From contig NZ_AQQR01000010.1 in assembly GCF_002210095.1 (NCBI RefSeq), forward strand, positions 84,072 through 148,071: a stretch of 64,000 nucleotides of DNA, given 5' to 3'. How positions within the stretch are numbered: position 1 is the first letter of the stretch; each line of letters opens with the position of its first letter. Below the pieces are notes generated by a model, which saw only the letters and a program-made list of their open reading frames with translations, did not search any database and was not told the origin of the DNA. The DNA comes from Marinibacterium profundimaris. GTDB taxonomy: Bacteria; Pseudomonadota; Alphaproteobacteria; Rhodobacterales; Rhodobacteraceae. Made by a program: the position numbers and the translations under genes. Below, one piece after another: positions 43,289 to 51,691 of this stretch.

Positions 43289-44809
43289 TCAGATGCCCGC
43301 GGCGTGGCGGACGAGTGTTTCGGGGGTCAGGTCATCGCCGGAGACCTCGGTCACCATGCGGCCTTCGCGCATCACGATGACGCGGTCCGACATGCCGAGG
43401 ACCTCGGGGATTTCCGAGCTGACCATGATCACGGCCAGGCCCTGCGCGGCGAGCTCGGCCATGAACTCGTGCACGGCGGCCTTCGATCCGATGTCGATGC
43501 CCTTGGTGGGCTCGTCGAGGATGATGACCTTGGGCTGGGTCGCCAGCCACTTGGCGATCACGACCTTCTGCTGGTTGCCGCCCGACAGGTTGCCGACATG
43601 CGTGTCGAGCGAAGCGGCACGCAGATCGAGCCGTTGGGTGTATTCCCGCGCCAGGGCGAACTCCTCGGCCAGCCGGATGAACCCGTTCTTCGAGGTGCGT
43701 TTCAGAGAAGGCAATGTCACGTTCTGGAAGATCGGCAGCGCGGTGATGGCGCCCTGCTTGCCGCGGTCCTCGGGCACGTAGACGATGCCGTTCTCGACCG
43801 CGTCGGCGGGCGAGCGGATCACGCGGACCTGCCCGTCGATCTTCACCACGCCCTTCGACGGCTTGGTGATGCCGAAGAGCGATTGCATGAATTCCGACCG
43901 GCCGGCACCGACCAGGCCATAAAAGCCCAGGATCTCGCCCTGGCGCAGGGTGAAGCCGATGTCGGCGAATTCGGTGGGATGTTCATAGCCCACGACCTGC
44001 AGCACCTCGTCGCCGATCTGGCTGGTGCGGGTCGGGAAGATCTGCGCCACGTCGCGGCCGACCATCATCTTGACCAGGTCGGATTCCTCGACCTCGGCGA
44101 TGGACCCGTCGCCCACGAACTGGCCGTCGCGGAACACGGTGTAGCGGTCGGCGATGCGGAAGATCTCGTCGAACTTGTGGCTGATGAAGAGGATCGCCTT
44201 CCCCTGCGCCTTGAGCTTTTCGACCAGCTCGTAGAGCTCCTCGATCTCCTTGTGCGACAGGGCGGCGGTGGGTTCGTCCATGATCACGACACGCGCGTCG
44301 ATCGACAGCGCGCGGGCGATGGCCACGAGGTGCTTGTTCGCGATGCCCAGGTCATGCAGCTTGTGGTGCGGATCGATCTCGGCGCCGATGCCGCGCAGGA
44401 TCTCTGTGGCCTTCGCGTTCATCGTGGCCCAGTCGATCAGGCCGAGCCGGGTCCGCGGCGCATGGCCGAGGAAGATGTTCTCGGCCACCGAGAGTTCGTC
44501 GAAAAGCACGGTTTCCTGGTGGATCGCGGTGATGCCCGCACGCGCGGCATCCTGCGCGGTGGGAAAGCGGATCGCCTCTCCGTCGACGCGGATGTCCCCG
44601 CCGTCGGGCTGGTAGATACCGGTCATGATCTTCACGACCGTCGATTTCCCGGCGCCGTTCTCGCCCACGAGAGCGGTGACCTGCCCCGGGTAGAGCCGCA
44701 GCGTGACCCCGTCGAGCGCCTTGACGCCCGGAAAGGTCTTGGTCACGCCGTCCAGTTCCAGCACGGGCGAGAGATCTGTGTCTTTCTGGGTGTCGGTCTG
44801 CATCAGCAT
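43289..44809 (-). CDS. rhaT: Rhamnose ABC transporter ATPase (duplicated)
   Basis: A 506-residue sugar ABC ATPase with two nucleotide-binding halves. The first has Walker A GENGAGKST and VIMDEPTAAL; the second has a degenerate Walker A (GLVGAGRSE), signature LSGGNQQK and Walker B VIILDEPTKGID. This is the RbsA/MglA architecture. It follows rhaS after a GC-rich hairpin. ATG 44809 or 44803 is the start. Confidence 0.93.
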   Translation of the reverse strand: MLMQTDTQKDTDLSPVLELDGVTKTFPGVKALDGVTLRLYPGQVTALVGENGAGKSTVVKIMTGIYQPDGGDIRVDGEAIRFPTAQDAARAGITAIHQETVLFDELSVAENIFLGHAPRTRLGLIDWATMNAKATEILRGIGAEIDPHHKLHDLGIANKHLVAIARALSIDARVVIMDEPTAALSHKEIEELYELVEKLKAQGKAILFISHKFDEIFRIADRYTVFRDGQFVGDGSIAEVEESDLVKMMVGRDVAQIFPTRTSQIGDEVLQVVGYEHPTEFADIGFTLRQGEILGFYGLVGAGRSEFMQSLFGITKPSKGVVKIDGQVRVIRSPADAVENGIVYVPEDRGKQGAITALPIFQNVTLPSLKRTSKNGFIRLAEEFALAREYTQRLDLRAASLDTHVGNLSGGNQQKVVIAKWLATQPKVIILDEPTKGIDIGSKAAVHEFMAELAAQGLAVIMVSSEIPEVLGMSDRVIVMREGRMVTEVSGDDLTPETLVRHAAGI

Positions 44810-44829
44810 CGGTCAAATTCCATTGCTGA

Positions 44830-44853
44830 CCCCGGCGCGAGATTGCGCCGGGG
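44830..44853 (-). terminator. Hairpin between rhaS and rhaT
   Basis: Perfect 9-base arms CCCCGGCGC (44830-44838) and GCGCCGGGG (44845-44853) with a six-base loop, in the 63-base gap. No T-run is seen. It probably stabilises or attenuates so that binding protein exceeds membrane components. Confidence 0.55.
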
Positions 44854-44872
44854 CCGTTTGCGTGAGTGGGGA

Positions 44873-45871
44873 TCAGAAGATCGACTTGAACTCGTCGATG
44901 TTGCTTTCGTCATAGACGAAGGGGTCGGCCATGGCGCCCTGGTTGTTCTCGTCCAGCGTCAGCGAGCCCATGCGGCCCATCGGGATCTCGGCGCCCGGCT
45001 CGGCCTCGGCCTCACCCGATGCCAGCGCATGGGCAATCATCGTGGCGGAATAGCCCAGGTCGATCGGGTTCCAGATCGCGAAGGATTTCGACGCGCCGCT
45101 TTCGATGGCGCCGGCCATTTCCGACGGCAGGCCCAGGCCGGTCACGTTGACTTCGCCCACCTTGCCGGCATCGACGACGGCCTGTGCCGCGGCCACGATG
45201 CCCACGCTCGTCGGCGCGATGATCGCGTCGAGATCGGGGTAGCTCTGCATGAGGCCCTGGGCTTCGCGGTAGGACTTGTCGGCCAGGTCGTCACCGTAGA
45301 CGGTCGCAACCACCTCGACGCCCGGGTAGTTGTCCATGACCTTGTTCATTTCCTCGATCCAGATGTTCTGGTTGGTCGAGGTCGTGGTGGCCGACAGCAC
45401 GGCGACTTCACCGCCTTCGGGCAGCTCGTCGGCGGCGAGCTTGATGATCATGTTGCCGATCAGCGGGTTGGACGACGGGTTCAGGTGCATCTGGCGGCCT
45501 TCCGGCGCGACGCCCGAATCCCACGAGATCACGGTGATGCCGCGCTGCATCGCCTTCTTCAGCGTCGGCACCAGCGCGTCGGTGTCGTTCGCCGAGATCG
45601 CGATCGCGTCGACCTGCTGCGCGATGAGCGAGTTGATCACCTCGATCTGGCCCTCGGCCGTGGTATCGGTGGGGCCGGTGTAGATGATCTCGACATCGCC
45701 CAGCTCTTCGGCGGCTTCCTCGGCGCCCTTGGCGGCCGCTTCGAAGAAGCCGATCCCCAGCGCCTTGACGACCAGCGCGATGCGCATGTCCTCAGCGGCG
45801 GCGGCCGAGCCCATCAGGCCGGCCGAGACGCTGAGCCCGGCCAGCAGAGTTGTAAAGGTACGACGGAACAT
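44873..45871 (-). CDS. rhaS: Rhamnose ABC transporter substrate-binding protein
   Basis: A 332-residue periplasmic binding protein (Peripla_BP_4 type) with a signal peptide (residues 1-26, SAAAAEDM). Conserved blocks are IALVVKALGIGFFEAAAKGA, DAIAISANDTDALVPTLKKA and VISWDSGVAPEGRQMHLNP. ATG 45871 is chosen over an upstream ATG because GGGAGGA (complement of 45878-45884) lies seven bases before it. It is downstream of rhaR in the same unit. Confidence 0.92.
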   Translation of the reverse strand: MFRRTFTTLLAGLSVSAGLMGSAAAAEDMRIALVVKALGIGFFEAAAKGAEEAAEELGDVEIIYTGPTDTTAEGQIEVINSLIAQQVDAIAISANDTDALVPTLKKAMQRGITVISWDSGVAPEGRQMHLNPSSNPLIGNMIIKLAADELPEGGEVAVLSATTTSTNQNIWIEEMNKVMDNYPGVEVVATVYGDDLADKSYREAQGLMQSYPDLDAIIAPTSVGIVAAAQAVVDAGKVGEVNVTGLGLPSEMAGAIESGASKSFAIWNPIDLGYSATMIAHALASGEAEAEPGAEIPMGRMGSLTLDENNQGAMADPFVYDESNIDEFKSIF

Positions 45872-45914
45872 GTTGTGTCCTCCCATGGTCACTTGAGTAA
45901 TTGAGCGAGGCGGG

Positions 45915-46721
45915 TCACGAGGCGGCCTCGTCCTTGGTCTGCGCCGCGCCCGATTGCGCGACGATCAGGGTGATTTCGGCAGCCTCGAGCATCGCGGCCG
46001 CCTTGTCCGAGATCTTGTCGTCGGTGATGACCGTGTCGGCCCGCTCCAGCGGGCAGAGCACCAGCGGCGAGCGGCTCTCGAACTTGGAACTGTCGACCAG
46101 CACGACCAGCTCGTCGGCCTGGCCGATCAGCTTTTGTTCGGCCTGGATCAGCAGGGGATCGGCCTCCATAAGGCCCAGCGGCCCGACGCCCTGCGCGCCC
46201 ATGAACATGCGGCGCGCGTAGAAATTGCGGGTCACGTCGTTGTCGAAGGGCGACAGGATGATGTTCTGTTCGCGGTATATCACCCCGCCCGAGAGCATCA
46301 CCGTGTTCTTGGAATGCTTCAGCAGGTGTTCGGCGATCGGAAAGGAATTGGTGAAGACCTGGCAGCGGCGCGATGCGAGCGGATGCACCATCTGGAAGGT
46401 GGTCGTTCCGCCGTTGATGATGATGCTGTCGCCATCTTCGCACAGCTCGACCGCGGCGCGGGCGATGGCCTGCTTTTCCTTGATGCGCAGCGTCTCGTTG
46501 ACGGCAAAGGGGCGGCCGGCGAGACCGACGAATTTCGGGGGTGTGATCGCCTCGGCCCCGCCGCGGACGCGGCGCAGCTTCTTCTGCATGTGGAGCGTTG
46601 CGATGTCGCGGCGAATGGTGGCCTCGGAGGCATCTGTCAGCGCGCAAAGGTCGACCACGGTGACCACCGGCCGTTCCTGGACGGCTGATAAAATGATCCT
46701 GTGGCGCTCTTTCTCGTGCAT
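45915..46721 (-). CDS. rhaR: DeoR-family regulator of rhamnose catabolism
   Basis: A 268-residue DeoR regulator. A helix-turn-helix at about residues 5-57 (VTVVDLCALTDASEATIRRD) is followed by a sugar-phosphate isomerase-like sensor domain (INGGTTTFQMVHPLASRRC, LSGGVIYREQN, LVDSSKFESRS). It is the first gene of rhaRSTPQUK and divergent from rhaDI. ATG 46721 has GGGAGGA upstream. It probably binds the TGATTG array between the two units. Confidence 0.92.
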   Translation of the reverse strand: MHEKERHRIILSAVQERPVVTVVDLCALTDASEATIRRDIATLHMQKKLRRVRGGAEAITPPKFVGLAGRPFAVNETLRIKEKQAIARAAVELCEDGDSIIINGGTTTFQMVHPLASRRCQVFTNSFPIAEHLLKHSKNTVMLSGGVIYREQNIILSPFDNDVTRNFYARRMFMGAQGVGPLGLMEADPLLIQAEQKLIGQADELVVLVDSSKFESRSPLVLCPLERADTVITDDKISDKAAAMLEAAEITLIVAQSGAAQTKDEAAS

Positions 46722-46766
46722 GCCAGTCCTCCCTTGGCCGCAAAGGTTGCGTGGATTCGTTACGCT

Positions 46767-46839
46767 TGTCAATCAGCTTCAATCATTTCCGCTCATACTG
46801 CGGTGCATCATGATTGGTTTTGATTGGATGTGATTGACA
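46767..46839. promoter_or_regulatory. rhaR-rhaD operator array with divergent TTGACA elements
   Basis: CAATCA occurs at 46770 and 46780, and its complement TGATTG at 46811, 46821 and 46831; within each group the spacing is exactly 10 bases. The outermost copies form a perfect inverted repeat TGTCAATCA (46767-46775) and TGATTGACA (46831-46839), each containing an outward-facing TTGACA (leftward for rhaR, rightward for rhaD). This is the expected layout for one repressor controlling both promoters. Confidence 0.7.
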
Positions 46840-46923
46840 ATCCGCCGCGCCCCGCGCATGGTCCAGCCAAAGTCGCAACGCCGGACGGATCCCCTGCACG
46901 GGCCGTCAACTTGGGAGGACATC

Positions 46924-49026
46924 ATGCTCAAAACCGTTGAAGATCAGCTTCTTGATAACCGCTGGGACGAGGCCGAGGCCGCCGGAAAATCCGAATCGGA
47001 GCTGTTGCTCTACCGGTCGAACATCCTTGGCTCGGACATGCGGGTCACGAACTACGGCGGCGGCAACACATCGGCCAAGGTCATGGAGAAGGATCCGCTG
47101 ACCGGTGAAGAGGTCGAGGTTCTCTGGGTCAAGGGCTCGGGCGGCGATATCGGCTCCATCAAGATGGACGGGTTCGCCACGCTCTACATGGAAAAGCTGG
47201 AGGCGCTGAAGGGTCTTTACCGCGGGGTCGAGTTCGAGGACGAGATGGTCGGCTACCTGCCGCATTGCACGTTCAACCTGAATTCGCGCGCCGCGTCGAT
47301 CGACACGCCGCTGCACGCCTACGTGCCGCGCAAGCATGTGGACCACGTGCATGCCGACGCGATCATCGCGATCGCCGCCTCGAAGAATTCGAAGGAGCTG
47401 ACGCAGGAGATCTTCGGCGACAAGATCGGCTGGCTGCCCTGGAAAAAGCCGGGCTATGAGCTGGGTCTGTGGCTGAACAAGTTCTGTGTCGAGAACCCCG
47501 ATGCCGATGGTGTCGTTCTGGAAAGCCACGGGCTGTTCACCTGGGCCGACACGGCGAAAGACTGCTATGACATGACCATCGAGGTCATCAACACGGCGAC
47601 CAAGTGGCTGGCCGAGAAATCGGCGTCCGTCCCGGCCTTTGGCGGTGCGAAATACGACGCCCTGCCGCCGGAAGAGCGCCGCGCGGTGGCGGCCCGGCTG
47701 ATGCCGGCGATCCGCGGCTTCGTGTCGGGCAACCAGCACATGGTCGGCCATTTCAACGACAGCGACGCGGTGCTGGAATTCGTCAACGCGCAGAACATGG
47801 AACCGCTGGCCGCCCTTGGCACCTCCTGCCCGGACCACTTCCTGCGCACCAAGATCCGTCCCTTCGTCGTGGATTTCGACCCCTCGGCCAAGAACCTCGA
47901 CGCGGTTCTGGAGGGCCTGCCGGAGCAGATCGCGGCCTACCGCGAGGATTACGCGGCCTATTACGAACGCTGCAAGCATGACAACTCGCCCGCCATGCGC
48001 GACCCCAACGCGGTGGTCTACCTGGTGCCGGGCGTCGGCATGATCACCTTCGCCAAGGACAAGGCGACAGCGCGGATCTCGGGCGAATTCTACGTCAACG
48101 CGATCAACGTGATGCGCGGCGCCTCGTCGGTCAGCGAATATGTCGGCCTGCCCGAACAGGAGGCCTTCGATATCGAGTACTGGCTGCTCGAAGAGGCCAA
48201 GCTGCAGCGGATGCCCAAGCCGAAATCGCTTGCCGGCCGGATCGCGCTGGTCACCGGCGGTGCCGGCGGCATCGGCTCGGCCACGGCAGAGCGGTACCTG
48301 TCCGAAGGCGCCTGCGTGATGCTGGCCGATATCAACGAAGACAGCCTGAAGGCGACGAAAGACAACCTGGTGCAGCGCTTCGGCAAGGACGTGGTGCGCA
48401 CGGTGGCGATGAACGTCACCGACGAGGCGGCGGTTGTCGCGGCCTTCGCCGACACCGCGGTGGAATTCGGCGGCGCCGATATCCTGGTGTCGAACGCCGG
48501 CATCGCGTCGTCGGCGCCGGTCGAGGAGACCTCGCTCGCGCTGTGGAACAAGAACATGGACATCCTGTCCACGGGCTACTTCCTGGTGTCCCGTGAGGCG
48601 TTCAAGCTGATGCGCGTGCAGGATATCGGCGGCGCGGTGATCTTCGTGGCCTCCAAGAACGGGCTGGCGGCGTCGCCCAATGCCTCGGCCTATTGCACGG
48701 CGAAGGCGTCGGAAATCCACCTGGCGCGCTGCCTGGCGCTGGAAGGGGCCGAGGCCGGGATCCGCGTGAACGTGGTCAACCCCGACGCGGTGCTGCGCGG
48801 CTCGAAGATCTGGGAAGGCGAATGGCTGGACCAGCGCGCCTCGACCTACGGCACCGACAAGGAGGGGCTGGAGGAGATGTACCGCAAGCGGTCCATGCTC
48901 AAGCGTTCGGTCCTGCCCGAGGACATCGCCGAGGCGGCCTATTTCTTTGCCGCCGACACCTCGGCCAAGTCGACCGGCAACATCATCAATGTGGATGCAG
49001 GCAACGTCCAGGCTTTCACGCGATAA
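46924..49026 (+). CDS. rhaD: Bifunctional rhamnulose-1-phosphate aldolase / lactaldehyde-type dehydrogenase
   Basis: A 700-residue two-domain enzyme. The N-terminal class II aldolase part (about 1-430) has the zinc histidines in KHVDHVHAD (137-145) and SHG (201-203). The C-terminal short-chain dehydrogenase part (about 435-700) has TGGAGGIG (444-451), NAG near 524 and Tyr590/Lys594. It would split rhamnulose-1-phosphate into DHAP and lactaldehyde and oxidise or reduce the latter. ATG 46924 follows GGGAGGA. It is the first gene of rhaDI. Confidence 0.93.
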   Translation: MLKTVEDQLLDNRWDEAEAAGKSESELLLYRSNILGSDMRVTNYGGGNTSAKVMEKDPLTGEEVEVLWVKGSGGDIGSIKMDGFATLYMEKLEALKGLYRGVEFEDEMVGYLPHCTFNLNSRAASIDTPLHAYVPRKHVDHVHADAIIAIAASKNSKELTQEIFGDKIGWLPWKKPGYELGLWLNKFCVENPDADGVVLESHGLFTWADTAKDCYDMTIEVINTATKWLAEKSASVPAFGGAKYDALPPEERRAVAARLMPAIRGFVSGNQHMVGHFNDSDAVLEFVNAQNMEPLAALGTSCPDHFLRTKIRPFVVDFDPSAKNLDAVLEGLPEQIAAYREDYAAYYERCKHDNSPAMRDPNAVVYLVPGVGMITFAKDKATARISGEFYVNAINVMRGASSVSEYVGLPEQEAFDIEYWLLEEAKLQRMPKPKSLAGRIALVTGGAGGIGSATAERYLSEGACVMLADINEDSLKATKDNLVQRFGKDVVRTVAMNVTDEAAVVAAFADTAVEFGGADILVSNAGIASSAPVEETSLALWNKNMDILSTGYFLVSREAFKLMRVQDIGGAVIFVASKNGLAASPNASAYCTAKASEIHLARCLALEGAEAGIRVNVVNPDAVLRGSKIWEGEWLDQRASTYGTDKEGLEEMYRKRSMLKRSVLPEDIAEAAYFFAADTSAKSTGNIINVDAGNVQAFTR

Positions 49027-49037
49027 CGCCAACGCGG

Positions 49038-49137
49038 CGGTGGGGTGAAACCCCACCCTACGGCGGCGGCGAGGGCATTGCCCTGGCCCCGCCGCGCGGG
49101 CGCGTGCGGGGATGTAGGGTGGGTTTCCAACCCACCG
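49038..49137. repeat. Pair of inverted REP-like units between rhaD and rhaI
   Basis: A 24-base unit, itself a hairpin, at 49038-49061 (core GGTGGGGTGAAACCCCACC) recurs in inverted orientation at 49114-49137 (core GGTGGGTTTCCAACCCACC). Each ends in the same CCCACCCTAC tail, so the two copies also pair with each other. This is the arrangement of REP/BIME elements. Confidence 0.75.
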
Positions 49138-49174
49138 CCCGGCGCGCCCATCCGGCAGAGGGAAGGAGACATCC

Positions 49175-50419
49175 ATGAGCAGCGGATATGACAGCGCGAA
49201 GCAGGTCTTCGCGGATTGGGGCGTGGACACCGAGGCCGCCATCGCGCGGCTGAAGGATATCGCCATTTCCATGCATTGCTGGCAGGGCGACGACGTCGTC
49301 GGCTTCGAGACGCAGACCGGATCCTCCGGCGGCGGCATCCAGGCCACCGGCAACCATCCCGGTCGCGCCCGCACCCCCGACGAGCTGCGCGCCGATCTCG
49401 AGTTCGCGTACTCGAAGATCCCCGGCACGCACCGGCTGAACCTCCATGCGATGTACATGGATACCGACGCCACCCCGGACCGGGACGAGATCGAATATGC
49501 CCATTTCGCCCCCTGGGTCGACTGGGCCAAGGCGCAGGGCGTGGGGCTGGATTTCAACCCGACGTTCTTTGCCCATTCCAAGGCCGACGACAACCTGACC
49601 CTGTCGCATCCCGACCAGGGCATCCGGGACTTCTGGATCGAGCATGGGCGTCGCTGCCGCGAGATCGCCGCGCAGATGGGCGCGGCCCTGGGCAGCCCGG
49701 CGGTCAACAACATCTGGGTGCCCGACGGTTACAAGGACACGCCGATCGACCGCATGGCCGCGCGCAGGCGGCTCGAAGCCTCGCTGGATGCGATGTTCGC
49801 CGATCCGCTCGACAGGGCGAAGATGCTGGACGCCGTCGAAAGCAAGCTTTTCGGCATCGGGGTCGAGGCCTGCACCGTCGGCTCCCACGAATTCTACATG
49901 GGCTACGCGATCCGCAAGGGCACGCTGCTCTGCCTCGACATGGGCCATTTCCACCCTACCGAGAACATCGCGGACAAGCTCAGCTCCGTCGCGCTCTCGC
50001 TGGACGAGATCCTGCTGCATGTCTCGCGCCCGATGCGCTGGGACAGCGACCACGTGATCCTGCTGAACGACGACATCCTCGCAATGGCGCAGGAGCTGGT
50101 GACCGCTGACCTGCTGGGGCGCACCCATATCGGGCTGGATTTCTTCGATGCTACGATCAGCCGCACGGCGGCCTGGGTCATCGGCGTGCGCAACATGCAG
50201 AAGGCGCTGCTGCGTGCGCTCTGCCTGCCGCTGGACCAGCTGCGCAAGGCCGAGGACACGATGGACTTCACCACGCGCTTCACCCTGACGGAAGAGCTGA
50301 AGGACCTGCCCCACGGCGCCATCTGGGCCGAGTTCTGCGCCCGCATGGATGTGCCCACGGGCCAGACGCTGATCAGGGATCTCGACAGCTACCAGGCCTC
50401 CGTGTCCTCCCGCGGATAG
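49175..50419 (+). CDS. rhaI: L-rhamnose isomerase (RhaI type)
   Basis: A 414-residue TIM-barrel isomerase of the rhizobial/Pseudomonas type, converting L-rhamnose to L-rhamnulose. Family stretches are SMHCWQGDDVVGFETQTGSS, LNLHAMYMDTDATPDRDEIE, LDFNPTFFAHSKADDNLTLS and CLDMGHFHPTENIADK. ATG 49175 follows AAGGAGA. It is separated from rhaD by the REP pair and followed by a strong terminator. Confidence 0.94.
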   Translation: MSSGYDSAKQVFADWGVDTEAAIARLKDIAISMHCWQGDDVVGFETQTGSSGGGIQATGNHPGRARTPDELRADLEFAYSKIPGTHRLNLHAMYMDTDATPDRDEIEYAHFAPWVDWAKAQGVGLDFNPTFFAHSKADDNLTLSHPDQGIRDFWIEHGRRCREIAAQMGAALGSPAVNNIWVPDGYKDTPIDRMAARRRLEASLDAMFADPLDRAKMLDAVESKLFGIGVEACTVGSHEFYMGYAIRKGTLLCLDMGHFHPTENIADKLSSVALSLDEILLHVSRPMRWDSDHVILLNDDILAMAQELVTADLLGRTHIGLDFFDATISRTAAWVIGVRNMQKALLRALCLPLDQLRKAEDTMDFTTRFTLTEELKDLPHGAIWAEFCARMDVPTGQTLIRDLDSYQASVSSRG

Positions 50420-50458
50420 GCCTGTCACGGACAGTTCTCCTCCTCCTGTCCGTAGATC

Positions 50459-50494
50459 GGCGCGCCCCCGCAAAGGGGCGCGCCGTTTCTGTTT
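50459..50494 (+). terminator. Rho-independent terminator after rhaI
   Basis: Perfect 10-base arms GGCGCGCCCC (50459-50468) and GGGGCGCGCC (50475-50484), followed by GTTTCTGTTT. Confidence 0.75.
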
Positions 50495-50613
50495 CAGGAC
50501 CCCGCCTTTTCATCCCGCCGCGTCTGGCGCTGAAAGCCCTGGCTTGCGCGCCGGAGGTTGCGGGAAAGACCGGCCTCGTCCCCGCGTTAGGCGGGCAGGA
50601 CGCTGATCGCGGT

Positions 50614-51606
50614 CTATTTCTTCGCGAAATTCGCGCCCAGGCGCATCTGGATGTAGTCGTGGCCGGTCATCGGCTCGTACTTGCCTTCGGGGCCCGCCAG
50701 CAGCGTGTCCATGTTGGCCTGCGCGAAATAGGCGATGGAATAGCGCGGGCCCAGGTATTCCTCGGGCTTCGGCATCCGCACCCGGTGCAGGTTGGACAGC
50801 AGCTTGTCATCCGACCAGCGCATCAGCATGTCGCCGATGTTGCAGGTGATCACGCCCCCCAGGGGCGGCACGTCCGTCCATTGCGTGGCGCGGCCCTTTT
50901 CGTCCTTGCCCGGGCACAGCTGCAGGCCGCCCTGGCCCTCCTTCTGATGGAGCAGCGTCAGGCAGTCGAAATCCGTATGCGCACCGGCCCGCCAGAACTT
51001 GAAATCCTCCGGCTTGGCGTCCTCCATCCCGAGGTAATGGATCAGCCGCAGGGTCGATTGATACTCCGGCGTGTCGGGGTCGTGGCCTTCGGTGAAGGTG
51101 CCCGGCTTGAACTCCAGACGCGAGGCGAAACACTCCAGCACCTTCATCGCCACGGCCCAGTTGTGGCGCTCGAACGCCAGCATCGTCTCCTTGAAGCCGA
51201 AGATCTCCTCGCCCGTGGGCCAAAGCCCGCGCATGCGGGGCAGGGTGATCTGATAGCTTTCCTTGCGGTCGGCCGTCCCGGTCGAGGGGCGGACTTGCGC
51301 CATGTATTCCCAGCCCGCGTTGGTGCCGGGTTTCAGCGGATATTGCTCTTTCGTCTCGGTCAGCAGGTCGAAGAACCCGGCCGACAGCGCGAAGGCGTCG
51401 TCGATCAGGGTTTGCGGGATGCCGTGGCCGGTCAGCTGGAAGAACCCGATGCCGGTCGCCGCGTCCCAAAGCGCATCGGTGATCTCTTCCTTGCGGTTGA
51501 AGTAATCCGACATGTCGATCTGCGGGATGTCGCGCTCGACCTCTTCGCCGTAGTCGCCGAGGCCGCGTTCCTTTTGCAGTTCGGCCAGTTCGGTGGGTGC
51601 AGTCAT
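50614..51606 (-). CDS. Fe(II)/2-oxoglutarate-dependent oxygenase (isopenicillin-N-synthase-like)
   Basis: A 330-residue oxygenase with an N-terminal DIOX_N-type domain (DIPQIDMSDYFNRKEEITDA, FFQLTGHGIP) and a C-terminal jelly roll. The iron ligands are His210, Asp212 (GAHTDFDCLTLLHQ) and His274 (SNLHRV), and 2-oxoglutarate should bind Arg288/Ser290 (GPRYS). It is the last gene of the deaminase-ABC-amidohydrolase-oxygenase unit, 85 bases after the amidohydrolase. It could remove an alkyl group from, or hydroxylate, a nitrogen heterocycle. The substrate is unknown. Confidence 0.88.
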   Translation of the reverse strand: MTAPTELAELQKERGLGDYGEEVERDIPQIDMSDYFNRKEEITDALWDAATGIGFFQLTGHGIPQTLIDDAFALSAGFFDLLTETKEQYPLKPGTNAGWEYMAQVRPSTGTADRKESYQITLPRMRGLWPTGEEIFGFKETMLAFERHNWAVAMKVLECFASRLEFKPGTFTEGHDPDTPEYQSTLRLIHYLGMEDAKPEDFKFWRAGAHTDFDCLTLLHQKEGQGGLQLCPGKDEKGRATQWTDVPPLGGVITCNIGDMLMRWSDDKLLSNLHRVRMPKPEEYLGPRYSIAYFAQANMDTLLAGPEGKYEPMTGHDYIQMRLGANFAKK

Positions 51607-51691
51607 GGTTTGGTCTCCTTCGGGAAAGGGGAGCAATGACCGACGCCGGAATGGCGCTGACAGCTTCTACTCCGGGGGTATTTCGGTGTCT

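Noticed and set aside
43304..45904. 866-codon rightward open frame opposite rhaT and rhaS
   Set aside because: It spans two real leftward genes with intact motifs; its translation is typical antisense composition.
46906..49713. 935-codon leftward open frame opposite rhaD and rhaI
   Set aside because: Antisense shadow crossing the intergenic REP pair; no recognisable domain.
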